Positions 1-10,379 of a stretch of DNA of 64,000 nt are shown here, in pieces (the stretch's first letter is position 1; each line of letters begins with the position of its first letter). A program made the position numbers and the translations under genes. This stretch comes from Cladophialophora immunda (Eukaryota > Ascomycota > Eurotiomycetes > Chaetothyriales > Herpotrichiellaceae). The notes under the pieces were generated by a model. The model ran no database searches, was not told the DNA's origin, and saw only the letters and a program-made list of their open reading frames with translations. The stretch is from contig NW_015622541.1 of NCBI RefSeq assembly GCF_000835495.1, positions 7,378,001 through 7,442,000 of the forward strand, given 5' to 3'.

Positions 1-927
1 TGAATTCACACAGATGGTCGAAAGTACCGATGTTAGCATGAGCATGACGCTTGGTGAGTTTTCGGAAATCCTCGAAGATTGCTTGTGACGGACACTGACA
101 TGATGACAGATCAATTCTGAGGTTGGCATGGCGTTGCGGTCCAGATATCTTCATGGTGAATGCGACAAACACCTGCAATGACTAATGATACAACCCAGCC
201 CGAAGGCACCAAACTTGCCATAGTGGTAGAGTCCGCGGGTCGAGATGATCTGCCTTTTCCTTTGTCTTTTCCTCGGTTTCTGTTGCTCGTCTCTCTCTAT
301 TGCTTCTTCAGTCAAGAATTCTCCACATCTGCTGTCCCTGCAGCCTCCAGGCTCACTCTCAACCCGTCCAATCCCCAAGTTTTCTTCCGATCGCGACTGC
401 GAAACTGCTGCTCGTCCCCTCTCCGCGTCGCTGCGCGGTCGATATCCCATGGAAGGAAGGAAAGAATATTTCGGGCATGGCCAGAGACAGCGTAACAAAC
501 CCAACCGCGACCACCTACATTCATTTGAGTTCGGTCGGCTAAGCCAACGACCACCGCAGTCTTGAAAGGGTGCTCGGAAGCTTTGCACCGCAGATGACGG
601 CAAGTGTTTTAATAAGATGAGGTTATGTGCCCACCACTCTTTGCTAGTGCGGCCGCCCGAAAACTAGAAGCACACAGGAGCAAGCTGCTTTCTTCAGCAA
701 CAATGTGGAAGTTGTCTAGGCTCGTGCAAGAAGCGAACCCTAACCCTAACCCTAGAATCAGAAAAATACCATGCGGTCTAATATCACCCCCCAAGGGAGT
801 ACCAAGGAAACGGTCGAGTTTGAAAAGTAGCACAGTCAACGCGTCACACTCCAGGTGGAGGCCCCCATCCCTGAACATGAGATGGTGACTCTCTTAGACA
901 ATTCCCCCTTTTTTGGTAGCACCAAAC
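1..927. other. Left-edge intergenic region, possible partial leftward exon
   Basis: No complete gene is visible. On the minus strand an ATG at 154 opens a frame that stays open for 51 codons to the window edge. It could be the first exon of a gene continuing leftward, but I do not recognise the peptide. The remainder would be that gene's promoter and the 3' flank of LEU2. A 150-codon minus-strand frame at 151-603 has skewed composition and no recognisable domain, so I do not call it. An interstitial telomere-like repeat lies at 736-755. Confidence 0.4.
736..755. repeat. Interstitial telomere-like repeat (about 3.3 x AACCCT)
   Basis: Three consecutive perfect AACCCT units plus a partial fourth. 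This is the complement of the TTAGGG unit used at telomeres of filamentous ascomycetes. It lies between LEU2 and the left-edge frame, far from any visible chromosome end. Confidence 0.8.
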
Positions 928-2456
928 TCACAGAGCCAATGCCTCCCTCGGACCTGTAGGTACGCCCTCCTTCTCCAACTTCTCTTCCCACTTTTTATTG
1001 TCCTTTGCGTGTGTCGGAATGGTGGTCGTCGTCGTCGTCTGGCCAGCCGTAGCGTTTGGGCCGATGGTGGAAGCGTCGCCGTTCACCTTCTCCGGGATCC
1101 CGGTGGAATTGCCCATCAGGAGCTCCTCGAGAACCGAGCACACGGCGTCGCCGACCTCCTTGGTCGAGGCGGTGCCGCCCAGGTCGCCGCTCCGGATCTC
1201 GAGGCCGCCGAGGTCCTTGCCGTCGAGGACCTTTTCGACGGCGGCCTCGATGGCGGCGGCCTCGGCGGCCAGGTTGAACGAGTAGCGCAGCATCATGGCC
1301 GCCGAGAGGATCTGGGCGACCGGGTTGACGATGCCCTTGCCCGCGATGTCGGGCGCGGAGCCGTGCACGGGCTCGTAGATGCCGTTGCACCGCGTCTTGC
1401 CGTCGGGGATGCCCGAGAGGCTGGCGCTGGGCAGCACGCCCAGCGTGCCGACCACGCCGCCGGCCTGGTCGGACAGCATGTCGCCGAAGGTGTTGTCCGT
1501 GTGGATGACGCCGTTGAACATGCGCGGGTTCTTGACCATCAGCATCGACAGGCTGTCGGCCAGCTGGTGCTTGAGCTCGACGTGGGGGAACTCGTTGGCG
1601 AAGACCTCCGAGGTGACCTTGCGCCACAGCCGGCCCGAGGCCAGCACGTTGGCCTTGTCGCTGGACCACACGGTCGCGGGGCCCTCGGGGCACGTCCCCG
1701 TCCCCTTGCCGTCCTTGCCCATGGTCGTGGCCAGCGCCGCGGCGACCCGCGCGCAGCGCTCGATCTCCTTCCGCCCGTACGCCCACGAGTCGCTGGCGAA
1801 GTCGGCCTCTTCGACCTTGGGGCCGAAATACGCGCCGCCGCAGTTCTCGCGGAGCAGGATGAAGTTCGTGCCCTCGGCGATGGAGGGTTTCAAGGGCGAA
1901 AGCGGGATCAGGGAGCGGGAGTAGAACGTGCACGGGCGGATGTTGGCGAATGCGTCCAGGTGTTGGCGCAGGCGGAGGAGGCCAGACTCTGGGTTCGGAT
2001 AGGTAGTTCCCCTAGACGGGCGTTTCAGTGTAAGGAGACAGGCTCTCAAGCGCAAATTTGTCCCAAGAAGATCATAATAATAATGCACCTGCTGGTACTC
2101 TCGTCGTACAAGGAGAAAAAGATGGGAGAAAGGAAAAAAAAAAATAACAGTACCTACCATTTCGGTCCGCCCACACTCCCAAACAACACGGCGTCACTCT
2201 CTTCCTTTGCGATCCTCAGCACCTCGTCCGTGATGGGCGTGCCGTGCTTGTCGATACTGCATCCGCCGCAGATCTGGTGGTTGAACTCGAACTTGAGCCG
2301 GCCCTGGGAGGTGATTTCGACCGTGTCCAGCACGCGCAGTGCCTCGTCCATGACTTCGGGCCCGACATGGTCGCCGGGGAGGACGAGGATGCGGAATGTC
2401 TGTGGAGAGGCGGTCGAGGGGTTTGAGGCGCTGGACTCGAGGACCGGGGCAGCCAT
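928..2456 (-). CDS. LEU2: 3-isopropylmalate dehydrogenase
   Basis: Catalyses the third step of leucine synthesis: NAD-dependent oxidative decarboxylation of 3-isopropylmalate. Two exons, 2456-2158 and 2011-928, with a GT-AG intron at 2157-2012 that splits the Trp codon of GGPKW; about 460 aa. Visible family marks are the N-terminal ILVLPGDHVGPEV segment, the NTFGDMLSDQAGG signature and the late SGIPDG and NGIYEPVHGSAPDIAGKG segments. The frame stays open upstream to an ATG at 2528, adding 24 residues that could be a targeting peptide. I prefer the ATG at 2456 because cytosolic homologues start about there. Relative to the yeast enzyme the C-terminus carries a low-complexity tail of about 60 residues with a run of threonines, ending EALAL. 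Confidence 0.93.
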
Positions 2457-2720
2457 GGTTGATGTAACTGGTTTAGAGTAGCGGAAGCGCGTTTGAAACC
2501 CGGTGCGGTAGAAATGGAGAGCAGTCAAGGGCTGAGGCTCGAATCCTCTCCTCCTGAAAAACGGCTATGGTGCCTATTCGCAACCACGGCGTCTGAGATC
2601 TTTTCTTGCAACTTATTCGAGGCGGCTTGGTGATTTCTACCAGGATATTGGACCGAGTGCCTGTTCTGCGCACGGCGGAGAACAATGGACTGAGGATATC
2701 TAGGTAAGGTTCCTAAAACG

Positions 2721-2751
<31 letters not shown>

Positions 2752-3204
2752 CAGAAACGTAATAGCCCGAGATGGCAAGAAAAAAGAAGAAAAGCGCACG
2801 AAGAGCTCAGAGGCTTTGGCAAAGACTTCCCCAAACCTCGAGTGTTGTTATCCTTGGCTAATATACTGGTGGTATGCTATGTCCATGGCCGTGGAACAAA
2901 TGTCTAAACCCCCGCATTGGAGGTGGCTGCGGTGCAGTCCGGCAATTTCTCCGCTCCGATAGCGGAAGCAGTCGAGCCAATCACCATCAGCTTCTCCGAC
3001 AAGGCTGAACCGACGGTTCCATGGTCCTCTGGCATCCAACCAGGAGGGCTTTCTCCTTATTGAACGCCATCTGTGCGTGGGTCAAGTGCTGTTTCTTGTG
3101 GGCGTTGCATCTAAATCTATTCTCGAATGCATAGATGACAACTACGGCGGAATCATTGGGTCAGTGCTATTTCAGGCCCCGCTGGAGAGAGGCTAAATAG
3201 CTAG
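2457..3204. promoter_or_regulatory. LEU2 upstream region and SDR 3' flank
   Basis: Probable LEU2 promoter with 5' leader, plus the 3' flank of the downstream-oriented SDR. Apart from the TC microsatellite at 2724-2751 I see no named motif; I looked for but did not find a Leu3-type CCGG-N4-CCGG site. Confidence 0.5.
2724..2751. repeat. (TC)14 dinucleotide microsatellite
   Basis: An uninterrupted run of about 14 TC units, about 270 bp upstream of the LEU2 start. Pyrimidine or purine tracts are common near fungal core promoters, so it may act in transcription or simply be a variable microsatellite. Confidence 0.9.
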
Positions 3205-4275
3205 TTACCAGGCAAACTTCTCCCCCGTCATCTGCTCGCTCACCTCCCACAACTTCGCCGCGTACTCCCTCTTGACCGCGTACGCCGGAGTAGGCTTGAT
3301 CTGACAGTCGCCCAGAAACGCGCCGTTGCCGTCATCGGAGGGACGACCCAACTTGTCGTCCACGGCCGCCACAAGACTCGTGCTGCACCCCTGCTGCTGC
3401 GTCTTCCACACCATGCCCCTGGCCTTGGCCGCGCCGAGCATGGTCTCCAACATGACCGGGTCCGTGTTCCGGGCCAGCTCGGTCTGGATCTCGCCCGGGT
3501 TGACGGCGAGACTGAGGATCCCGTGGCTCTCGTACAGCCTGTCGTTGAGCCCCACGCTGAAGAGCACCGCCGCGGTCTTGCTGGCCCCGTACGCCGCCGT
3601 GGGGATGTAGGCCATGCTCTCGTCCACGGGGAGGTTGTAGGCCTGCATCATGGCGATGTTGGGCTTCTCGTCGGCGGGCAGCTCCGCCACGGGCTTTTCG
3701 TACTTCATGTCGCTGAAGGGGACCCCGCCGACGTAGATGCCCATGCTGGCCAGATTGACGATCCGCACCGCCCCCTTTTTGGTTGATGACTTTGCGGCAG
3801 TAATGATCTTGGGCATGACCAGGCTGGTGAGCAGGAAGTGGCCCACGTGGTTCGTCGCCATGGTGATCTCCACGCCGTCCTCGGTGATGGTGCGCGTGGG
3901 GATGTTCATGATCCCGGCGTTGTTGATCACAATGTCAATCGAGGGCACATCCGCCCAACCCATCACTTCGGCCGCCGCGGCGCGGACGGACTTTTGGGAA
4001 GACAGATCCACTTGCAGGCTACGGTACTCGACATTTGGATAGGCGGATTTCAGAGCGTCTAAGCATTCTTGTAGTTTCGACACGGAGCGGCCCGCAAGGA
4101 TCAGGCACCGTGGAGATTGAGACGCAAAGGCTTCGGCCGTAGCATAGCCGATGCCTTTCTTGTTGACGCCGGTGATCAGGATCGTGCGGTCTTTGATCGC
4201 CGGGGGGAAGGCAGCGGCGACAGTCAGGCCGTCTGTGGTGGAGCCGAAGTCAGCGTGAGTAGTAGCAGTTGTCAT
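3205..4275 (-). CDS. Short-chain dehydrogenase/reductase (retinol-dehydrogenase-like)
   Basis: Single-exon 356-aa NAD(P)-dependent oxidoreductase of the SDR superfamily; the substrate is unknown. The Rossmann glycine motif TGVNKKGIG is at residues 35-43, the structural NNAG motif follows, the catalytic Ser is in VNLASMG, and the catalytic YGASK pair is centred on Tyr229. The length and C-terminal layout resemble the WW-domain-oxidoreductase or protochlorophyllide-reductase-like group of fungal SDRs rather than the 250-aa classical type. The ATG at 4275 is the only sensible start. No partner gene nearby indicates a pathway. Confidence 0.9.
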   Translation of the reverse strand: MTTATTHADFGSTTDGLTVAAAFPPAIKDRTILITGVNKKGIGYATAEAFASQSPRCLILAGRSVSKLQECLDALKSAYPNVEYRSLQVDLSSQKSVRAAAAEVMGWADVPSIDIVINNAGIMNIPTRTITEDGVEITMATNHVGHFLLTSLVMPKIITAAKSSTKKGAVRIVNLASMGIYVGGVPFSDMKYEKPVAELPADEKPNIAMMQAYNLPVDESMAYIPTAAYGASKTAAVLFSVGLNDRLYESHGILSLAVNPGEIQTELARNTDPVMLETMLGAAKARGMVWKTQQQGCSTSLVAAVDDKLGRPSDDGNGAFLGDCQIKPTPAYAVKREYAAKLWEVSEQMTGEKFAW

Positions 4276-4706
4276 GATGGAATGAAAGGGGCTTGGTGGC
4301 TTTGGACGGAGAATAGGAGCAAGAAAGAAGAGGGCTCGGGCCGTCAGTCCAAATCAGATGCAGAAGACTTGGGAAAGGAAACACAGGAGGTTGACTCGAC
4401 TGTTAGGAGGAATCGTGCTCTCTTATAGCATTTCCTAGGATGCTTTGTCTCAGGCACCCATGCAATCCAGCTACCCTCTAATGGCCTGATATTCGATCAA
4501 AGTGGCTCTGGAAATGAAGCTTGCAGCCATTGCAGTCCCACAAACAGAGGAGAGGTCGTACCAACATGCAAGGCAGGATATCAGGGTGGGCGTTGGACAC
4601 GCAAGGCTCCACCAATCGTATACCCCACAATATCATTCCCGATTCGTGAGTTCGGGTTGCCGTCCATCTGATTGGCTGTCGTCTTCAAGCCACACAATCC
4701 ACGTCC
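4276..4706. promoter_or_regulatory. SDR upstream region
   Basis: Likely promoter and 5' leader of the SDR, plus the 3' flank of the DUF3669-like gene. I see no specific motif. Confidence 0.45.
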
Positions 4707-5858
4707 TCATTCCTCGCCTTCTGAAGTGTCGTCTGGATCATCGTCCTTCTCAGAATCGTCCTCTTCCCCCTCAGTATCATTCGCCTCTGACTCATTTTCC
4801 ACTTTCTCGTCTCCAGAATTCCTCTCAAATGGGTCGAACTCCTCTGCTTCGATGTCCTCATCCCCCCATTGCTCCCACTGCTCTATCAGCATCGCCGGGA
4901 GCTTTGCCACAGACCCTTTCAAGCGTGGCCGGGTTCTGATGATGATTTCGCTGGCTCGGAGGTAGGTTTTGCGGAAATGCCGCCACAGGTCGGGATCGAG
5001 ACGAGGATGTGGGTAGTAAGGATCGTTTCCGGTGACTGCGACAAGGTATTTCGTGGCCACCTGTGACAATGTATCCTTCGAATCTAGATCGACCCTGGAG
5101 CATTTGTCGTAGTCCAGCATCCACAGCTGGGGTTCTCGTAGCGTGGAGTCGTCTGTGGTGGATATTGGACGCCTGATAGATCCATGGTCCACGGTCCCAA
5201 ATATCTTGCTCGCCGGCCGGCCTATAACAAACTCGGTGTCTTGTGCATCAATTTGTGCTTGCCAGTGTAGAATCGCGAGTCCTAATGCCATCTCCTCTGC
5301 ATAACCGTCGATATCGAGCGCCATTGTCTTCGCCTGGTCAAGGTAGAGTGGAAAATTCCGCAGTGTGTCGGTCGTATCGTAGGGTTTCTCGTTCGGGTTG
5401 TTCTTGCCCAAATAGACGCGAATGAGACAATCGTGGTTCGAGGGATCGTTCAACACATCTAGCTGGACCTCGTGCCGGAAGAACTGGGCGACAAGAGCCT
5501 GACGCGTTGGTCTATCCACAGGAAGAATGCGGTCGACGTGGAAAGCCGCAGCTCTCGTCCGGTCTCCGTCGGGGAACCGTGTGAGATTGGCATTCCAGAA
5601 ATCTTCAGCCTCGGGCCCGACGAAATACTGTGCCATAGGAACGCGTGGCGCACGACGCTGTGGGAAGCTCTCTTTGAGCAAGCCGGCCCAAGCGAGATAG
5701 CTGTTGTAGGCGTAGTTTGTCAAGTTGAAGTCGTTCCATATAGCATCCGCATCAGCACCTTTCTTGACGGCATAGGCAGTTTCTGGGATCTCGAACACGC
5801 TGCCGCAGGTGCCTCGTCCGATGTTTCGTAGGTCGGCGGAAAACCTGGTGGGGGCCAT
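4707..5858 (-). CDS. DUF3669-like protein of unknown function
   Basis: 383 aa from the ATG at 5858. The frame continues 82 codons further upstream, but those residues look like translated leader. The N-terminal NIGRGTCGSVFE and AVKKG segments resemble a kinase-like glycine loop and Lys. The C-terminal LWMLDYDKCSRV motif matches the conserved core of the fungal DUF3669 family, which is often labelled a zinc-finger protein although no zinc-binding cluster is visible here. The last 45 or so residues are strongly acidic (Glu/Asp/Ser), ending DTSEGEE. Fungal paralogues of this family are numerous and uncharacterised. The function is unknown; a degenerate kinase-like fold is only an inference from the N-terminal motif. 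Confidence 0.75.
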   Translation of the reverse strand: MAPTRFSADLRNIGRGTCGSVFEIPETAYAVKKGADADAIWNDFNLTNYAYNSYLAWAGLLKESFPQRRAPRVPMAQYFVGPEAEDFWNANLTRFPDGDRTRAAAFHVDRILPVDRPTRQALVAQFFRHEVQLDVLNDPSNHDCLIRVYLGKNNPNEKPYDTTDTLRNFPLYLDQAKTMALDIDGYAEEMALGLAILHWQAQIDAQDTEFVIGRPASKIFGTVDHGSIRRPISTTDDSTLREPQLWMLDYDKCSRVDLDSKDTLSQVATKYLVAVTGNDPYYPHPRLDPDLWRHFRKTYLRASEIIIRTRPRLKGSVAKLPAMLIEQWEQWGDEDIEAEEFDPFERNSGDEKVENESEANDTEGEEDDSEKDDDPDDTSEGEE

Positions 5859-6473
5859 GTTGCTTTGGGCTTCCGTACGGTCGATCAGGTAAAAGCGAGG
5901 AAGTGAGAAGAGGCGAGGAGGATACGAGGAGAATGGAGAGAGTTTAATACCCGGTTTCACTTGGTAAGTTGAGTCATTAGTAACAGGGCACCCGCGAGGA
6001 GCAAAGTTTGGCGCAGCGAGGCAATATAAGCCAGGAGGACCTTGACGGGCAATGACCTGAATCCCACAGTCTTGTGAGGCGTCTGCCCTTGCGCCAAGTG
6101 ACATATGTTCTTACTTGGGCCTGGGACAAACTTCAAACGCAAACTAAGGTATGCATGCCTCTGGGAACAGCGATCCCTTCCCGTCGAACGGAGTGTGTTG
6201 GGTGTATCCCAAACAGCGGCCGCCAGTTCATTATCACATACTTTGACGCCAGAGCTGCATAGGAATCTGCCGAGATCACGGGAAATGAGATGCCAAATTG
6301 CCTTGGGTGGGATACACTCTTTCATTAATCCGTATCTTATCGAGTCCCCTAGGTCCAAAGCATTTCATCTGCCGTTGTCTTGTTCGCGTGTCGTCTGCCG
6401 CCCTCAACCGATACGATAATCCTTTACCACGTCCGTAGCTCTCTAGCTTTTACCGTCAAAAGCTCTCCCTGCT
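5859..6473. other. Intergenic, DUF3669 gene promoter side
   Basis: Upstream region of the DUF3669-like gene and 3' flank of the MINDY-type gene. The in-frame extension of the DUF3669 reading frame to 6104 falls here. I see no other feature. Confidence 0.45.
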
Positions 6474-9455
6474 TCACATAACAGTGCAATCACGATCCTG
6501 TCCGTGCCTTCCGCCCCTCCCAGATGGACCTGACACTCCTTGCTGCGGTTGCAACCTTTGCGGCGAATTGGTATAATACTGAGACATCTCATTGTATGCA
6601 CTCATCCTCCGCCTTGGATCCCTCCTGCCCGCATTTGGTCCTGGCGGATGATAAGGTGTGTCAACCGCCCCTGAGGCCGAGTGGGTGCTGATATTACTGA
6701 TCGTACCTGTCAGCTGCGTGTTGGAGTTCATAGGAGACGGTTCTGCCGAGGGGTGTAGAGGGCTGCCCAGCGGTGGAATGTATGGTCTGCCTTTTGCTGC
6801 TTCCTCGTAGGCAGGAGGTGCATCTTCCACCAGGGCGTCCGAAGGGCGATGGACGCCTGGATTTGGCGCGTGGGAGACGCGGGGTGGGATCGGTGGTCGC
6901 ACTTCGGGTGGCTGTGTGGAACGAAGAGGTATCGGGATATTCCCTGATTGTGATCTTCTCTGTTGCGTGCTGCCGGCGCCTGTGTTGCTGCTGTGCCGCC
7001 TATTTCGGTCCGCGCGTTGGCGTTGTTCCTCTTCCTCTTGCAGCTGCAGTGCCATTGCAAAGTCCGCATCGTGTTGTTCCTGCTGTTCTTGCGGAGATAG
7101 TGGTGTTGTTGTCGGAACATTGTTGACGGTCAAAAGCTGCGACGACCGTCGAGCAGCTGGATGAGTCGATGACTCGTCTCCGACATTGTGGTGGCTCACG
7201 GGCATAAAGTCACCCGAGAAGAATTCGTTATGTTTGCCGCTGATGTCGACTAGGCTTTCCCAAATGATCTCATCACGGTCAGCATACCCAGCATCCGTGA
7301 TCAAGGTGAAAAGTTGACCACTTTCAGGGTGCTTGTAGATCGTGCTGAAGTGATCGTTGCGGAACATAATGGCAAAGGAGCCAGATGGGATCGAGCCTTG
7401 AACAGCTTCGAGACCAGAAGGAGTGAGTTGGGTAGGGTATGTCTTGAGGAAATTTTTGATCGCGTTGATATCCTCCCACATGTTTTGCTCGGTTGTCGTT
7501 AAACCTTGGTTCATGAGTTTGTATTCCAATTCCTCCTCACCAAATTGTAGCGCCTGTGCATCTTCGTAAGTTTGGGCAGATCGTGCAAACGCCTTTGCGG
7601 CTTCAGATCCCGACTCGGGAAGCCAACCGTGGACTAGGGGGACTTGGAAAGCCCCGTAGAGTTTCATGTCGGTTGTAGCCTCAAACGTTCCTAGTCTTTG
7701 TTTCGCTCGTTCCTGTTGAGGGATATTCAGTATGGAGTCATCGGCGTCCATCAAATTGGGCGCCGGCGACGAAGGCGGCACGAATCTGGGATTGGCATTC
7801 ATCCCTGTCCGCAACCGCATCAAGAAATAGTTCAGTTCATCCACATCGGGCATGACTTCTCCCACCGCATCAAACCCTCGCGACAGAAGTTCATCCATCA
7901 ATGTCTCGATGATGAGACCCAGTGACACCTGCTCACGCGTCCGGAGAGCTTCGTCTAGTGCCGCCTGAGACTCGTGTTTCACGCCTAAGATCAAAGCATT
8001 GACCAGGGCGAGAAGAGGACATGGACCGTTCTTATTCTGGGTTAACATAGAAGATCTTCTCAGTTTCCGGGAGCTATGGTCAAACCAATTGAAATGCTTG
8101 ATCTGATATGTTTCGTTTCTTTGCTCTATCATCTTGGCAACATCTTCATCTGATGGAATGGTCGTGCGTATCGTCGGCCGGAGTGGCTTGGGTGGAGGTG
8201 GGCCTTCGGGAGGATCGAAGTACTCAGTGTCCGCACGACGTGCCGGCCTGACAGGAAGGGGAGGCCGAGTCTCATCGTCTTCTAACAACGAAGGTTCATC
8301 ATATGCCGCAGTGCCTGCGTGGGCAGCATCTGGGAGTGTTTCTAGTTCATCTTTAAGTGACACAACTCCGCTCTGTTGTCCACGGTCCAACAGATCGTTG
8401 TTATAATTCGACACTTGTTTTTGTGAAGGAGAGAAGGGAATCGGGGATGGGGTGGGCGGTGCAAGATTGGCATTAGAAGCCCAAGGGTTCTCGATTGACT
8501 CATGATGCGGAGACACTGGAATGAGTGGTGGCTGTTTACCGAAAGGTGACTGAGGAGCTTCTGTCGGCGGAGGTGGTGGAGGAGCTTGGGGCATGGGAGG
8601 CTGTCCCATCTGATGGTCATTTACCCATGGGACCGCCGGTATCTGCGTGTCCTGCTTGGTGTTATAGGATGATATGCCCGATATCGTGCCACCTTTGAGG
8701 CTCAGGCCTTGAAAATGGCCAGTGGGAGGTACGCCGTGCCCTCGGTCCAATTCTTTGCCCTTGGCTGCTAACTCAGGCGCACCCTGATCCTGATCTGAGA
8801 CTTCCAATCGGTCATCTCCTGGGGCATAGTCCGAAGGGCGTCTGAAAGGATTATTTGAAGCAAAAGTTGAAGTGGTCGGAACGTCGGGTCTTGATTGTAC
8901 GGTCGACAACCCCCACTCCACCGGTTTCCTCTTGATCCCAGCAGACTGCTCTGGCGGTTCTACGTCAACCCATGGGTCTGCATGTAAATCGTGATCTGGA
9001 AGTGCAATTTGTCCCCTTTTTGGGCTCTTGCCTCGCCCGTCTTCTCCCTCATCTGAATCTTCCCAGAAATCCTTGGAGCGTTGACTATCCAACGACGACC
9101 TAGGGGTATCTTCCTGCGAACGACCTGCTCTTAGAACCTGGGGAATATTCGAAAGAGCATGACTCTGTGAATTGTTACTAGTCCCGGCTGATGGGCGAAG
9201 TTGCCCCGGTCGGAGAACATCTGGCAGCGGTCGATCGGATGGGCGGTCTTTCGTGGGCAGATCGCACCATGGATTCTCTGCATCCTGGAAACTTGGAGTG
9301 CCTGCGACAATCGGACTCTTTCGCGAGGAGGAAGGTAAGGGAGGAAGATCGGCCGAGTCCGGCACCAGACTGGATTGTGATTCAAGGTTATAGCTCGACG
9401 ATGGAGGCTGAGGTGGGGGACTGGTGGGATAAGGCAGAGAGGTTTTACGTGTCAT
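6474..9455 (-). CDS. MINDY-family K48-type deubiquitinase with MIU and CAAX box
   Basis: Single-exon 993-aa protein. The N-terminal half is disordered and rich in Pro/Ser. The catalytic domain begins near residue 440. TQNKNGPCPLL places the oxyanion Gln six residues before the catalytic Cys (about residue 475), as in human MINDY-1. The catalytic His is in NDHFSTIYKH (about 697), followed by the conserved FTLITDAGY segment. A ubiquitin-binding MIU helix, DADFAMALQLQEEE, lies near residue 800. The C-terminus is CTVM, a CAAX prenylation signal, so membrane anchoring is predicted. Known family members trim K48-linked polyubiquitin. The start ATG at 9455 is well supported. The gene lies tail-side to the DUF3669-like gene and downstream of SNT1. 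Confidence 0.9.
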   Translation of the reverse strand: MTRKTSLPYPTSPPPQPPSSSYNLESQSSLVPDSADLPPLPSSSRKSPIVAGTPSFQDAENPWCDLPTKDRPSDRPLPDVLRPGQLRPSAGTSNNSQSHALSNIPQVLRAGRSQEDTPRSSLDSQRSKDFWEDSDEGEDGRGKSPKRGQIALPDHDLHADPWVDVEPPEQSAGIKRKPVEWGLSTVQSRPDVPTTSTFASNNPFRRPSDYAPGDDRLEVSDQDQGAPELAAKGKELDRGHGVPPTGHFQGLSLKGGTISGISSYNTKQDTQIPAVPWVNDHQMGQPPMPQAPPPPPPTEAPQSPFGKQPPLIPVSPHHESIENPWASNANLAPPTPSPIPFSPSQKQVSNYNNDLLDRGQQSGVVSLKDELETLPDAAHAGTAAYDEPSLLEDDETRPPLPVRPARRADTEYFDPPEGPPPPKPLRPTIRTTIPSDEDVAKMIEQRNETYQIKHFNWFDHSSRKLRRSSMLTQNKNGPCPLLALVNALILGVKHESQAALDEALRTREQVSLGLIIETLMDELLSRGFDAVGEVMPDVDELNYFLMRLRTGMNANPRFVPPSSPAPNLMDADDSILNIPQQERAKQRLGTFEATTDMKLYGAFQVPLVHGWLPESGSEAAKAFARSAQTYEDAQALQFGEEELEYKLMNQGLTTTEQNMWEDINAIKNFLKTYPTQLTPSGLEAVQGSIPSGSFAIMFRNDHFSTIYKHPESGQLFTLITDAGYADRDEIIWESLVDISGKHNEFFSGDFMPVSHHNVGDESSTHPAARRSSQLLTVNNVPTTTPLSPQEQQEQHDADFAMALQLQEEEEQRQRADRNRRHSSNTGAGSTQQRRSQSGNIPIPLRSTQPPEVRPPIPPRVSHAPNPGVHRPSDALVEDAPPAYEEAAKGRPYIPPLGSPLHPSAEPSPMNSNTQLTGTISNISTHSASGAVDTPYHPPGPNAGRRDPRRRMSAYNEMSQYYTNSPQRLQPQQGVSGPSGRGGRHGQDRDCTVM

Positions 9456-10379
9456 TGTGATTCTCCGAGCGATGGATTCGGAGAGAGACCGCGTTTGACA
9501 GGAATTCGATGATTTTGGAATCGTGGTTGCCTAAGGTTCACATGGCCCAAGCAGCCGCGGCGGGTGGTGTTCGAGGCAGAGTGAGAGGTGTTGCCGCATC
9601 AGATCGGATGAGAAGAGGATAATCAGATCAGAGGACTTCCTTGAGCGGCCGACAGGGAGGGGGGCACACTGATATAGTGAGGTTCACGTCGATGTTCAGC
9701 GAGGGTTGAGGAGTGGCATTTCACAAGCGAAGGACCGCGTAAGCCCTGTTGGACCAGAGCGAGACTCGGGCGCGAGACAATCGACTGTGGGAGGAGTTTC
9801 TCTCGCTGATCACCGTTTGGGGGGTGACGGCGGGAACGTTGGCTGATCTGGGGGGCTACCAGGCGTGACGTATCCGCATCCTCTGTGCCTCAATTGCCTC
9901 AACTTGTGGCGGTGCAGTCAATTCCTTTCGACATGAAATGTTCAGGCAACAGCCAATCTTCTGCTTGATGGGCCTATGTCCTGGTAGGCAGGCCAGGTAC
10001 CTCGCTACTCCTATCCATGTCCTATTCACCTTGGTAAGAGTACACGGCTCCCTCCGAACCACAATTGAAACCTCGCGCTTGTCACAACTCCTAACTGAGT
10101 CCTAGATGCGTGGCTGTGAACGCATCCTCCCCCATCGCCGTCCGAGTAAAAACCATACCGTGACAATTGCCAGTCCTCTTGTTCGCAGATTCTCATGACC
10201 ATGATTTCTAGTCCTACAACTATCCCAATCCACTCATACATGTACACAACATAGAAAAGGAAGAGACAGGAGGAAATTGATAGACACAGATTCTGCCCCC
10301 ATGCCCAAGGAAAGACACCATGGCATCGGTTACTTCATCTCTAGACACAGCGCAACACTTGGTTTCCAGTCAACTCGGA
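9456..10379. promoter_or_regulatory. MINDY-gene upstream region / SNT1 3' flank
   Basis: Contains the presumed promoter and leader of the deubiquitinase and the 3' end of SNT1. The plus-strand frames reaching in from 10277 are shadows of the repetitive SNT1 C-terminus. Confidence 0.45.

Noticed and set aside
913..2481. 522-codon plus-strand frame
   Set aside because: Antisense shadow of the GC-rich LEU2 coding region; also extends through the LEU2 intron.
2510..2560. T-arm-like CTCGAAT loop with a 4-bp stem
   Set aside because: No D arm, anticodon arm or acceptor stem nearby.
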